Counted from the first letter of the stretch, positions 15,308 through 24,990 are shown. The stretch: DNA of 64,000 bases from Pseudoxanthomonas sp. CF125 (GCF_900104085.1 NZ_FNLD01000001.1:723048-787047), one strand, 5' to 3'. Program-made: numbers and translations. The notes: generated by a model not told the origin, from the letters alone.

Positions 15308-17659
15308 ATGACGAGGCTGGGCGCGGCAATGGTCATGTTGGCAGGTTTCACGGGTTGGGCCGCGATAGGTTCCGGAAGCGCACTGGCTGCAGCGCCGAAT
15401 GCAAACGAGTCCGCTTACAAGGCGGTGGATCCCTTCATCGGTACCGGCGGCGAAGGCCATACGTATCCCGGCGCTACCGTTCCCTACGGCATGGTGCAAC
15501 TGTCGCCCGATACCCGCATCCAACCACGCAAGGATGGCTACGGTTGGGCGGCTGGCTACCGCCATGACGACACCACCATCGTCGGGTTCTCGCACACGCA
15601 TTTCTCCGGCACCGGTCATTCCGACCTCGGCGATTTGCTGTTGATGCCAACCACCGGCGACCTGAAGCTGGAACGTGGCGACCCGGACCGGCCGGGAAGC
15701 GGCTATACCTCCCGCTTCCGCCACGCCACCGAAACCGCGCAGCCCGGCTACTACGCCGTCACCCTGGACGATTACAAGGTGCACGCCGAACTCACCGCCA
15801 GTCCGCGCGTGGGGATGCATCGCTACACCTTCCCCAACGGCAAGCCCGCCCACGTGGTGCTCGATCTGCGCACCAGCATGTACGACTACCCCGGCAAGGT
15901 GCTGTGGTCGCGCGTACGCGTGCGCGCAGACGGCACGGTTACCGGCTTTCGCGAAACGCGTGGCTGGGCACCGGGCCGGCAGCTCTACTTCGCTCTGCGC
16001 TTCTCGCAGCCGCTCACCGGCCACGAACTGCACAACACCGAACAGGACATCGCCTATAAGGGTTTCCCGCCGCCGGGCGAAAAGGGGCCGCGTCAGCGCG
16101 CGCAGATCGAAGGCCGCCAGCTCGTCGCTGCGTTCGACGTGGCTCCAGCCGCCGGCGAACCCCTGCTGGTGAAAGTGGCCATCTCGCCGGTCAGCGAAGA
16201 CAATGCGATCGCAAACCTGGATGCGGAAGCCCCCGGATGGGATTTCGACGGCATGCGCACCGCTGCCAAGCGGCAGTGGAGCGAGGCCCTGGGTGCGGTA
16301 GAAGTACACGGCAGCGCCGAGCAGCGCACCAGCTTCTACACCGCCCTTTACCACACGCTGCTGGGCCCCACGCTGTTCATGGACAGCGATGGCCGTTATC
16401 GCGGCCCGGACAATGCCGTGCACCAAGCGAAGGGCTGGACGAACTATTCCACCTTCTCGCTATGGGACACCTATCGTGCCCTGCACCCGCTGGCCACCTT
16501 GGTGCAGCCGCCGCAGCGCACCAGCGACTTCGTCAACTCCCTGCTGGCCGCGCGTCGCGAAAGCCCCTACGGCGTGCTGCCGGTATGGTCGTTCCACGGC
16601 CAGGAAACGTGGTGCATGGTCGGGTACCACGCCGTGCCGGTGATCGCCGATGCCTACATGAAAGGCATCCGCGGTTATGACGCCGATGAAGCTTTGCAGG
16701 CCATGGTGGCCAGCGCCAGCTATGGTCCCTACGACGGCATCGCCCAGTACCGCGAACTGGGCTACGTGCCGATCGACGAGGAAGGCGAAGCCGCCAGCAA
16801 GACGCTGGAATACGCCTACGATGATTGGACCATCGCGCAGATGGCACGGGCGATGGGCAAGGCCGGGGTGGCGGCCGAGTTCGACAAGCGCGCAGCGAAC
16901 TGGAAGCACGCCTTCGACCCGGCCACCGGCTTCATGCGCGCGCGCAAGCGCGATGGCAGCTTCCGCGAGCCGTTCGAGCCCTCCGCAAGCGGCTACGGCA
17001 GCGACTACACCGAAGGCAATGCATGGCAATACTCCTGGTACGTGCCGCAGGACGTGGCCGGCCTGGCCGCGGCGCATGGCGACAGCGACAAGCTGCTGGA
17101 CAGGCTGGACGCGGTGTTCGACGCCAAGGTGGACCCTTCGGTGTTCGAGCACATGGAAGACATCACTGGCCTGATCGGCTGGTATGCGCATGGCAACGAA
17201 CCCAGCCACCATGCGGCCTATCTGTACGCCTACGCCGGACAGCCTTGGCGCACGCAGGCGCGGCTGAAGCGGATCATGGATACCCAATACGCTCCCCGCC
17301 CCGACGGTTTGGCCGGCAACGACGACCTGGGCCAGATGTCGGCCTGGTACGTGTTCACCGCATTGGGCTTCTACCCAGTCACGCCAGGCAGCAACCAATA
17401 CATCCTGGGCCGCCCGTTCCTACCTCAAGCCACGCTGCACCTGCCCAACGGCAAGCGCTTTACCGTCATCGCCAACGGCCTGGACGATGCGCATGCGTAC
17501 ATCGGCAGCGCCACCCTCAACGGCAAACCGCTGGACCGCGCCTATCTGACCCACCAGGAGATCCTTGCAGGCGGCGAGCTGCGCTTCGCTATGCAGGCGG
17601 AGCCGAACAAGATATGGGCGACACATCCGGCACAGCGGCCGTACTCGATGTCTCGGTAG
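15308..17659 (+). CDS. GH92 alpha-mannosidase C, exported
   Basis: A 783-residue GH92 exo-alpha-mannosidase with a signal peptide (MTRLGAAMVMLAGF to SALAAAP). Motifs run VDPFIGTGGEGHTYPGATVP near residue 41, SHTHFSGTGHSDLGD near 98, the canonical acid segment AHGNEPSHHAAYLY with Glu631, and the base segment GNDDLGQMSAWYVF. These are the forms seen in well-studied alpha-1,2-mannosidases of the family, so alpha-1,2 activity on high-mannose chains is a reasonable inference. It is the only plus-strand gene of the island, transcribed divergently from GH92-B, and convergent with the GH20 gene. It should act in the periplasm. Confidence 0.94.
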   Translation: MTRLGAAMVMLAGFTGWAAIGSGSALAAAPNANESAYKAVDPFIGTGGEGHTYPGATVPYGMVQLSPDTRIQPRKDGYGWAAGYRHDDTTIVGFSHTHFSGTGHSDLGDLLLMPTTGDLKLERGDPDRPGSGYTSRFRHATETAQPGYYAVTLDDYKVHAELTASPRVGMHRYTFPNGKPAHVVLDLRTSMYDYPGKVLWSRVRVRADGTVTGFRETRGWAPGRQLYFALRFSQPLTGHELHNTEQDIAYKGFPPPGEKGPRQRAQIEGRQLVAAFDVAPAAGEPLLVKVAISPVSEDNAIANLDAEAPGWDFDGMRTAAKRQWSEALGAVEVHGSAEQRTSFYTALYHTLLGPTLFMDSDGRYRGPDNAVHQAKGWTNYSTFSLWDTYRALHPLATLVQPPQRTSDFVNSLLAARRESPYGVLPVWSFHGQETWCMVGYHAVPVIADAYMKGIRGYDADEALQAMVASASYGPYDGIAQYRELGYVPIDEEGEAASKTLEYAYDDWTIAQMARAMGKAGVAAEFDKRAANWKHAFDPATGFMRARKRDGSFREPFEPSASGYGSDYTEGNAWQYSWYVPQDVAGLAAAHGDSDKLLDRLDAVFDAKVDPSVFEHMEDITGLIGWYAHGNEPSHHAAYLYAYAGQPWRTQARLKRIMDTQYAPRPDGLAGNDDLGQMSAWYVFTALGFYPVTPGSNQYILGRPFLPQATLHLPNGKRFTVIANGLDDAHAYIGSATLNGKPLDRAYLTHQEILAGGELRFAMQAEPNKIWATHPAQRPYSMSR

Positions 17660-17714
17660 AGGAACGACGCACTGAAGAACACGCGGACCTCAGTGCTGGC
17701 CGCTCTCCGGCAGC

Positions 17715-17790
17715 CGGTCAGCACAGAGCCGATCCGGGTGCCCCCTGCCGTCGGTAGAGGGGCCGTCAAGGAATAGGCGGCGGCAGACCT
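17715..17790 (-). pseudogene. Relic of a GH92 C-terminus
   Basis: On the minus strand this short stretch encodes AAAYSLTAPLPTAGGTRI, closely matching the GH92-A C-terminus IAYSLTSNPPTAGWGTRP. At DNA level CGCCTATTCCTTGACG, CCGACGGCAGG and GGGCACCCGG are identical to the GH92-A gene (5400-5450). No GH92 frame precedes it. It looks like the tail left by deletion of a fourth GH92 copy downstream of the GH20 gene. Confidence 0.6.
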
Positions 17791-17810
17791 CGAACAGGCA
17801 ACTTTGCGGG

Positions 17811-20027
17811 TTACTTGACGACAATCTCATCGACGAAGAAATACGCCGGATGCCCCGCTCCGTTGTGGCCCGCGGGCAGGCTGCCGTACTGATCGACTTC
17901 CATACGGACATATCGCGCGGTCAATGGCTTGTCGGCATGAAACGCTACGTCTTCGACTAGCCTCTGTTCGCTACCGGCATCGACGTCGAAAGACCGCGCA
18001 TACACCCGCTTCCATCGCTTGCCATCGGACGATACCGAATACCGCACGGCCTTCGGCAACAGTATCCATGAGCCGCTCTGCTGCAGGAACCTGGCGCTGA
18101 TGGCATTCACCGGTGTCGATGCCTTCAGATCGATGGTGGCGCGCAGATTCTCGCCCTGCCAGCCGGTCCACATACCGTCGGCAAAACTTCCGCCGCCAAG
18201 CAATCCGTCGGCCAGCACTTGTTCGCCCGCCAGACGGTAGTTCGCGTTCGGTTGCGATGAATATTGGATCGATTTTCCCACGGCTTTATGACTCACCATG
18301 GTGAACTCACGCGGGCTTGCGTAGGCGCGCGCGCCGCGAAAGGGCGCGATCTTCAGCGGGACGACTTGGGATAGCGTCAGCGAATCGGTAAACCCAGGCG
18401 ATGCGGACGAAGGCTCGCTTCCGTCGGTGGTGTAGCGCAGTTGCAGGTCGGAGAAGCCGCGCTCCGCCTGGACGCGCCAGTTCTGCGCCGACGGATTCCA
18501 CGCGAAGCGGAAATCGACGACGTTCCTGTTTTCCGGGCCGTAGCCCACCTGCCACTGCGTAAGCCGACGGTAGTGCGCCTGCAGCCGTTGCAGGAAATCC
18601 GGGTAGTCGCGCTTGTCTGCATTCCAGGTTATTTCGGCGAGTGCGATCAGGCGCGGATACAGCAGGGTTTCGGCATTTGCCGTTGTGACCCGCTCGGTCC
18701 ACAACGGCGCTTCGGCGCCGAGCACCTGTTCGCGATGGGAAGCGTAGGCGGCCGGAACAATCTCAGTGGCGTAGACCTTTTCCAGGGTGAGGGCGTTCAA
18801 GGGCGAATCCAGATAGAACGGGCCGGCACTGATGATCTTGTTTCCATTGGCCAGCGCCTTGGCGCCTTCGGCGTCTCCGCGCCAGACTTCGACGATCGCG
18901 CTGCTGTCGGCGCCGCCTTCCAGGATTTCGTCCCAGCCGATCAGGGTTTTACCCTTGCCGGCGAGATAGCGCTGGACACGCTTGACGAAGTAGCTTTGCA
19001 GCTCGTGTTCGTCCTTTAGATTCTCGTCGCGCATACGCTTTTGCGAAGAAGCGCTTTCCCGCCACCGGTCCTTCGGTACCTCATCCCCGCCAATATGGAC
19101 GTAAGCCGCGGGGAACAACGCGATCACCTCATCGAGCACGTTTTCGATGAACTCGAAGGTAAATTCGTCACCGACGCAGTAAACGTCTTTGATCACGCCC
19201 CAAACATTCGGCACATCGATCGGCTGTTTGCGACATGAAAGTTCGGGATAGGACGCCAGCGCCGCCGAGGCATGCCCCGGCATCTCGATCTCCGGAATCA
19301 CCATGATATTGCGCAGCCTGGCATATTCGACGACGTCGCGGATCTGATCCTGGGTATAGAACCCGCCATAACGGCTGCCGTCGGCCTCGGTGCGCCAGGC
19401 CCCGACTTCCGCCAATTTCGGGTACTTCTTGATTTCGATACGCCAGCCCTGGTCGTCGGTCAGATGCCAATGGAAAGTATTTAGTTTGTAGTAGGAAAGC
19501 AGGTCGATCTGCTTCTTGACGAACTCCACCGGCATGAAATGCCGCCCAACATCCAGCATGTGTCCGCGATAGGAAAACTGCGGTGCGTCCTCGATACGCA
19601 TGGCCGGAATGGAAATGGGCCCGACGCTCCGCTCCACCGGCAACAACTGGCGTAGCGTCTGCGCCGCCCAGAACAGACCGCGATGATTCGATGCCGCCAA
19701 GGCGATCCGGTCTTTCGTCACGGTCAGGCGATAGGCCTCCTCGCCCATTATTTTCGGGTCCAGGCGCAGTTCGATGGCTCTTCCGTTCCGTCCCTCCGCA
19801 AGCGCGATTCCGCTATCGTCACGGATAGCTCCACGCAGGAAATCCGCAATCTCACGGCTGCGCAAATCGTTCGGCGCGACAATGCGGACGCTGCTATCCA
19901 GGCGGAAAGCGCCCTCGCGATGCTCTAGCCGTTGCGGTTGCGGAATCAAATTCTGCGCCAATGTGGTCGCGCTCATTCCAGCCGTAAGCAGACACGTCAT
20001 CAAGATTGCAGCGGATCTGATACTCAA
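17811..20027 (-). CDS. GH20 beta-N-acetylhexosaminidase, exported
   Basis: A 738-residue family 20 enzyme that removes terminal beta-GlcNAc (or GalNAc) with substrate-assisted catalysis. After a signal peptide (MSIRSAAILMTCLLTAG to TTLAQ) comes the GH20b domain (about 27-145), then the barrel with GRHFMPVEFVKK, NTFHWHLTDDQGWRIEIKKY and the catalytic pair Asp315-Glu316 in HIGGDEVPKDRW. The C-terminus (about 600-738) is a discoidin-like beta-sandwich. The start is TTG, chosen for the GAGGATTATT just before it; an ATG nine codons in is the alternative. It would trim N-glycan antennae or the chitobiose GlcNAc. Same strand as and 154 bases after the GH29 gene. Confidence 0.94.
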   Translation of the reverse strand: MSIRSAAILMTCLLTAGMSATTLAQNLIPQPQRLEHREGAFRLDSSVRIVAPNDLRSREIADFLRGAIRDDSGIALAEGRNGRAIELRLDPKIMGEEAYRLTVTKDRIALAASNHRGLFWAAQTLRQLLPVERSVGPISIPAMRIEDAPQFSYRGHMLDVGRHFMPVEFVKKQIDLLSYYKLNTFHWHLTDDQGWRIEIKKYPKLAEVGAWRTEADGSRYGGFYTQDQIRDVVEYARLRNIMVIPEIEMPGHASAALASYPELSCRKQPIDVPNVWGVIKDVYCVGDEFTFEFIENVLDEVIALFPAAYVHIGGDEVPKDRWRESASSQKRMRDENLKDEHELQSYFVKRVQRYLAGKGKTLIGWDEILEGGADSSAIVEVWRGDAEGAKALANGNKIISAGPFYLDSPLNALTLEKVYATEIVPAAYASHREQVLGAEAPLWTERVTTANAETLLYPRLIALAEITWNADKRDYPDFLQRLQAHYRRLTQWQVGYGPENRNVVDFRFAWNPSAQNWRVQAERGFSDLQLRYTTDGSEPSSASPGFTDSLTLSQVVPLKIAPFRGARAYASPREFTMVSHKAVGKSIQYSSQPNANYRLAGEQVLADGLLGGGSFADGMWTGWQGENLRATIDLKASTPVNAISARFLQQSGSWILLPKAVRYSVSSDGKRWKRVYARSFDVDAGSEQRLVEDVAFHADKPLTARYVRMEVDQYGSLPAGHNGAGHPAYFFVDEIVVK

Positions 20028-20181
20028 AATAATCCTCGGAGACGGTTTGTGGATTGGTGCCGGACTCGCCAGCAGTATCTGTTCAAAAACATTGCGGCAA
20101 CAGTGCTTGCATTCGGCAAGTAGGCTTATTCATGCGCCATGTACCAAGCTATCGAAATGCATCCAGACCGCACGACCATGA

Positions 20182-21558
20182 TCAATGCCGTGTCTGCGCT
20201 GTTTCGACGACGATGACGCTGGCAACCGAATCCGGCGCACTGGCCGGCACCGACAGGCGCACGCCCTGCCGGGTCTTTCGCATCTTTAGCGTGCGGTCAG
20301 GCTCGGCAAGCAAGTAGGCGCGGCGATACTCGATACCCGCAGGAAGCGCCAGCCGACCGTCCTTCGGCCAATCGAACACATGCAGGTACAACTTGCCCGG
20401 CTTGCTCGTCACCCTGCCCCATGCAACAGGCTCGGCGAACGGACTGGCCTGCGTGCCGTAGATGGATTCGCCGTTGACCTTCATCCACTTCCCTACTTCC
20501 GCCAAACGTTCGACCGAAGGCTGCGGAATCAGGCCCTCGGCAGTGGGGCCGACGTTGAGCAGATAGTTGCCGCCCTTGCTGGCGACATCGATCAGGTTAC
20601 GGACGATGGTTTTCGGGGATTTCCAGTTGTGATCCCTCCGTATGAAGCCCCAGTGGTCGTTGAGCGTCATGCACGATTCCCAGTAGACGCCCGGGCCGTA
20701 GCCTAGCGGCGGGATTTCCTGCTCAGGCGTGCCGAAGTCGCCGACTCCCTCACCTTTGTCCATGCCCTGCATGCTGTCGCGGCCTTTGCCTATGCGGTTG
20801 TTGATGATCAGATTCGGATTGAGCGAATGCAGATAAGCGTAGAGTTCGCGGCCGTCTTCGTTCGTCCACCAGTTCAACCATTCGCCGTCAAACCACAGGA
20901 TCTCGGTACCGGTCTCGGTCACTAGCTCCTTCAGCTCTGCTTTCATTTCGTCGATGTACTCGCGCTTGCGCTTTGGATCGATCGTGGTCGGGTTGTAATG
21001 CCCTTGTTTTTCTCCCGACTGGGAGGGGTGATGCCAGTCCATGATCGAATAGTAGGTACCGAAGTGCAGGCCCTGGCGCCGGGTCGCCTCGGCCAGCTCT
21101 TTCAACACCCCCTTTCCATACGGCGTGCGCTTGGCGATGTTGTAGTCGGTCGCCTTCGTGTCCCACATCGCAAACCCTTCATGGTGCTTGCTGGTGAACA
21201 CGATGTATTTCATGCCAGCGCCCTTTGCGATGCGCGCCCATTCGTCCGGGTCGTACTTCACCGGATTGAACTGCTTGGCGATCTGTTCATATTCAGCGCG
21301 TGGGATATACGCGTCATCCATGATCCATTCGGCATAGCTATCCTTTTCTTTCCATTCACCGGCTGGCACCGTGAATAAACCCCAGTGGATGAACATACCG
21401 AAACGAGCGTCGGTCCACCATTGCAATCGCTCCGCTTTCTGTTCGGCGGTTTCGACCGGTGCATGCGCCCGCGTCTGCGCAAAGGCAGCGCTGGAGGTCA
21501 GCACTGCGACTGGCATTAGTGCAGCGAGTGCGAAGTGCAGCAACTGAGAAGGTTTCAT
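20182..21558 (-). CDS. GH29 alpha-L-fucosidase, exported
   Basis: A 458-residue family 29 retaining alpha-L-fucosidase. MKPSQLLHFALAALMPVAVL to AAFAQ is a signal peptide; WWTDARFGMFIHWGLFTVP opens the catalytic domain; YIVFTSKHHEGFAMWDTK and the nucleophile Asp224 in TEILWFDGEW are present. ATG with GGAG six bases upstream was preferred over an in-frame TTG four codons earlier. Removing core or antennary fucose fits an N-glycan pathway, and aspartylglucosaminidases are known to be hindered by core fucose. Linkage (alpha-1,3, alpha-1,4 or alpha-1,6) cannot be told. It lies between receptor 2 and the GH20 gene on the same strand. Confidence 0.94.
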   Translation of the reverse strand: MKPSQLLHFALAALMPVAVLTSSAAFAQTRAHAPVETAEQKAERLQWWTDARFGMFIHWGLFTVPAGEWKEKDSYAEWIMDDAYIPRAEYEQIAKQFNPVKYDPDEWARIAKGAGMKYIVFTSKHHEGFAMWDTKATDYNIAKRTPYGKGVLKELAEATRRQGLHFGTYYSIMDWHHPSQSGEKQGHYNPTTIDPKRKREYIDEMKAELKELVTETGTEILWFDGEWLNWWTNEDGRELYAYLHSLNPNLIINNRIGKGRDSMQGMDKGEGVGDFGTPEQEIPPLGYGPGVYWESCMTLNDHWGFIRRDHNWKSPKTIVRNLIDVASKGGNYLLNVGPTAEGLIPQPSVERLAEVGKWMKVNGESIYGTQASPFAEPVAWGRVTSKPGKLYLHVFDWPKDGRLALPAGIEYRRAYLLAEPDRTLKMRKTRQGVRLSVPASAPDSVASVIVVETAQTRH

Positions 21559-21693
21559 GTGTGACTCCAAGTCAACGGGAAAAGACGTCGCTCGTGCACC
21601 CAGCAGGCGATTCGGCCCGCTCGCAGCATCGGCTAGCGTGGATCAACTGTCCGCGTCAGAGCGGGAAGAAGCCGGCAGCCGCCGGTCGTCGAA

Positions 21694-21719
21694 CCCTGGC
21701 CCCGTTCCCGGGACCAGGG
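21694..21719 (-). terminator. Stem-loop after receptor 2
   Basis: CCCTGG/CCAGGG continued by an inner CCC/GGG after one mismatch forms a hairpin 12 bases past the receptor 2 stop. No long T tract follows, so it may attenuate or protect the transcript rather than fully terminate it. Confidence 0.4.
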
Positions 21720-21731
21720 GAGCGGCAAAGC

Positions 21732-24700
21732 TCACTTAAAACGGAACACGTACTCCATCGCGAATTCCCGCCCGATCGATGACCATACCCGATCGCTGGT
21801 GAACACGTAGTCGCCCTTGAAAGGATCCTTGTAGCCAGCGTTATCGAACAGGTTGTTCACGTACAGGTTGACGCTCGCTTGATCCGTGATCCGATAGCCG
21901 GCCGACAGGTTGAAGATTACCGGTGCCTTCAAACGATCCCAGTACCGCTTGGAGGTCTGGTTGAAATTGGCGCTGGTCGGATCGGTACCCACGCAGGTGT
22001 CGTTATCGATCGGCGTACCCCGCTCTCCGTTGGCGAACGGCCAGCAACCACCGAAATTGCTGCCCTTGACGCTGGACAAGCGAGTCATCAACAACGTGGT
22101 ACTGAAGTTACCCTTCTCCCAACCCACGCTGGCGCGCAGCTTGGTGTGGATGTCGTTGTGAGCGCCCTTCTTGCCGTCGGTCCATTCGGTGGCTTCGGAA
22201 TCGCGCGTCGATAGCTTCAGCAGATTGGTGTAGTTCAAACCGAAGGTGAAGTCGCCGAACCGTTCCGTGGGCAAGCGGTACTTCGCGGCCACGTCGAAAC
22301 CGGCGACCCGGCGGCCGGACTTGTTGATGGGGCCTTCCCGGACGCCGGTGATGGCTCCATTGGGGCCGTCGCGATCGATGCGCGACTGCATCAACTGGCA
22401 GAACTCGGCGGTGGGCGCTTGTCCGGTCAGCGGATTGACGTAGGGCGCACCGTCGACGGTCTTGCCCAGCGCACAACCGAGTTCGGCGGCCAGGATGTCG
22501 TTGAGGCCGATGTTCTCGATGGCGTTCTTCAGCTCGATATTCCAGTAGTCCGCGCTGACCGACAGGTTGTCGCGGATATCCCAGACGAAGCCGGCCGTCC
22601 ACGACTGGCCTTCCTCGTACTTCAACAGCGGCGAACCTTCGCGGCTGGTCACCGAACGGTAGTAGCTGCTGGTGGCCGGGTCGCTGTCGCCATTGGACGG
22701 TACGCATTGGCCGTAGTTTCCCTGCTGGCCGCAACGGAGCGCATCTACCAGCCCCACATAGGATTGGCCACCCTGCGCGTAGACATAGTGCATGTCCGGC
22801 GCACGGAAGCTGGTGGCGTACGAACCGCGCACCAGCAAATTGTCGAGCGGGCGCCACTCCATTCCAGTCATCCAGGTGACTTTGGAACCGTCCAGGGTTT
22901 GACTGTAGTCGTCGTAGCGAGCAGCCACGGTGGCGGTAGCCGAACCCAATCCCTGCGTCTTGCTATCCCATAGCGGCACGCGAAACTCGCTGCCCAGCGC
23001 CCAGCGCGTGCGCGATCCGCCGCCCAGATCGTAGCCGTAGTACGGGCTGCCGTATTCGGTCACGAACAGGTTGGGACCAGGCGCGGTCTGGCCGAGCGCT
23101 GGCACCGTCTTCGGATCCGGATGAATGCCATAACTCTGCCGCGCCGCTTCGGCCACGGCGGCGAAGCTGACAGGACCGGCCCAACCCTGGAACAGGTCGC
23201 CGGAGATCACGAACTGGAACTGGTCTGATTTTGATTCCGCGCGGTCATGGCCATGGGTCGAAATCGATTGCCATTGTCCGCGGGTGAGCGGCGTGAAAAA
23301 GCGGTTGATGTCGGCGGTGTAGATGGGAGTCCCTACTGGCACACCGGCGTAGCTTGCGTCGGTCACACCCTGCTGCTGCCCAAGATAGAAATCGTTGACC
23401 AGCGCAGGCACCATCGCCGGATAGCTCTTCTTGAGCTTGTATTCGGCATGGTCGAAAGAGGCTTCCCAGTCGAAGCGATCGGCGATGCGGCCGTTGAGAC
23501 CGAAAGCGACGTCGTACGAACGCTCATTGGTGTAGGTCAATGCGTCGCCGGTTTCGCTGCGGGTGAAGAAGCGCTTGCCCTCCACCATGGCGCCGATGCC
23601 CTGGTCGTACCACTTCACCTGCGGCACGTAACCCATCGCGAAATCGCCGATGCTGCTGGTGCCCTCGCTGTCGAATACCGATACGCTGCTCCATGCCTGC
23701 AGCTTGTCGTTGAAATCGTAGGTGCCGTACATGTACAGCGAGGCGCTTTCCTGGCCGTCGCTGATCGTCCAGTTGTGGAAGTTTTTGGCGTTGGCGCAAT
23801 ACTGGCCCATCGACGGCCCCAGCGTATGCGTGGCTTGGTTGTACTCGCGATAATCCTGCAGGCTCGCTACCCCACCAAATCCTCGGTTCTCGCAGGCACC
23901 GGCCGGCGGCGAAATGCGCATGCCATTGTCCACGCGGCTGATGCGGGCGGTGTCGTAGTAGTTGTTGAAGTGGTTGCCCTTGGCCAGATCGGCTTCGCTC
24001 CAGCTGGGACGGGCCGCGTCGTTTTCGGAATCCATGAAATCGCGCTGCCCGGCGAACAACGGCTCGCGGTTGAAGTACTGCAACGAATAGGTCAGGTTCC
24101 ACTTCTCGCCGCTGCGTCCGCCTGTCCACGACAGGTCGGCCAGATCGCGGCCGCCGCGCGTCGAAACGCCGCCTTTGATGCGCAACTCATCGCCGGTGAA
24201 GTCCTTCTTCAACACCACGTTGATTACGCCGGCGACCGCGTCGGATCCATAGATGGCCGATGCGCCGGAAGCCAGCACTTCGATGCGTTCGATGGCCGCG
24301 GCCGGGATATTGCTGAAGTTCTGGAAATTGCTCTGGCCGCCATAGGGCAGCGGATAGTCGGCGGCGCGGTGGCCGTTGACCAGCAGCAAGCTGCGGCCGG
24401 GTCCCATGTTGCGCATGTTCAGCGGACTGGCGTTGCTGGTGTGCTGGCCCCATTGCGAGTCGCTTTCCACCGTTCCGATCGCTTCGGTCAGCGTGCTCAG
24501 TGCGTCGTAGGCGGTGGCGAAACCCTCTTTCCTGATCTGGTCGCCGGTGATGATATTCACCGGCGCAGGGCCTTCGACCTGAGCGCGCTTGATGCGCGAG
24601 CCGGTAACGGTGACGGTATCGAGCTGCGTGGCTGCGGACTCGTTGCCGGAGGCCTCCTGGGCGGCCACGGTGAGTGGCGAAACCATTGCCAACAACAACG

Positions 24701-24743
24701 CGCTGGTCAGAGCATTGCGACGAAAGCGAGTGGACCTATCCAT
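21732..24743 (-). CDS. TonB-dependent receptor 2 of the glycan island
   Basis: A 1003-residue outer-membrane receptor. Signal peptide MDRSTRFRRNALTSALLLAM to VAAQ; TonB-box-like QLDTVTVTGSRIKR at about residue 40; plug motifs NMRNMGPGRSLLLVNGHR and IERIEVLASGASAIYGSDAV; C-terminal barrel strand ends EYVFRFK. GGGGTTACAAA precedes the ATG. Of the class common in Xanthomonadaceae for oligosaccharide uptake, without SusD. A TTAGATCGTTCTAA operator lies 80 bases upstream of the start. It heads a set with GH29 and GH20, so its cargo may be fucosylated or GlcNAc-bearing glycan (inference). Confidence 0.93.
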   Translation of the reverse strand: MDRSTRFRRNALTSALLLAMVSPLTVAAQEASGNESAATQLDTVTVTGSRIKRAQVEGPAPVNIITGDQIRKEGFATAYDALSTLTEAIGTVESDSQWGQHTSNASPLNMRNMGPGRSLLLVNGHRAADYPLPYGGQSNFQNFSNIPAAAIERIEVLASGASAIYGSDAVAGVINVVLKKDFTGDELRIKGGVSTRGGRDLADLSWTGGRSGEKWNLTYSLQYFNREPLFAGQRDFMDSENDAARPSWSEADLAKGNHFNNYYDTARISRVDNGMRISPPAGACENRGFGGVASLQDYREYNQATHTLGPSMGQYCANAKNFHNWTISDGQESASLYMYGTYDFNDKLQAWSSVSVFDSEGTSSIGDFAMGYVPQVKWYDQGIGAMVEGKRFFTRSETGDALTYTNERSYDVAFGLNGRIADRFDWEASFDHAEYKLKKSYPAMVPALVNDFYLGQQQGVTDASYAGVPVGTPIYTADINRFFTPLTRGQWQSISTHGHDRAESKSDQFQFVISGDLFQGWAGPVSFAAVAEAARQSYGIHPDPKTVPALGQTAPGPNLFVTEYGSPYYGYDLGGGSRTRWALGSEFRVPLWDSKTQGLGSATATVAARYDDYSQTLDGSKVTWMTGMEWRPLDNLLVRGSYATSFRAPDMHYVYAQGGQSYVGLVDALRCGQQGNYGQCVPSNGDSDPATSSYYRSVTSREGSPLLKYEEGQSWTAGFVWDIRDNLSVSADYWNIELKNAIENIGLNDILAAELGCALGKTVDGAPYVNPLTGQAPTAEFCQLMQSRIDRDGPNGAITGVREGPINKSGRRVAGFDVAAKYRLPTERFGDFTFGLNYTNLLKLSTRDSEATEWTDGKKGAHNDIHTKLRASVGWEKGNFSTTLLMTRLSSVKGSNFGGCWPFANGERGTPIDNDTCVGTDPTSANFNQTSKRYWDRLKAPVIFNLSAGYRITDQASVNLYVNNLFDNAGYKDPFKGDYVFTSDRVWSSIGREFAMEYVFRFK

Positions 24744-24823
24744 TTTGTAACCCCCGATGATGATGATCGAACGACAGACGGAGTCTTGGCGCTCAAGAAT
24801 TGTCCTGATCCATATTTCGGCCT

Positions 24824-24837
24824 TTAGATCGTTCTAA
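24824..24837. promoter_or_regulatory. Candidate LacI-type operator for receptor 2
   Basis: TTAGATCGTTCTAA, flanked by one more pairing T/A on each side, is identical to the 14-mer at 11212-11225. Its centre is about 87 bases upstream of the receptor 2 start codon. Confidence 0.65.
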
Positions 24838-24974
24838 AACGAAGTGCAGACTTCTTCTCTGAATCGACCGAAAACTTAGCACGACAAAATTTTTCGTCGC
24901 ATCCCGCAGTGCGGTAAAAATAAGTGTGATTATCTTCAGCGAAAATTAATCACTGAAATCAGGCACTTGATTAT

Positions 24975-24990
24975 TGTGATATAGCTAACA
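24975..24990. promoter_or_regulatory. Possible CRP/Clp-type site
   Basis: TGTGATATAGCTAACA matches the CRP consensus TGTGA-N6-TCACA except for one central base in the right half. It is 232 bases upstream of receptor 2, far for a class I site. Global carbon control by a Clp protein would be reasonable but this is a weak call. Confidence 0.3.
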
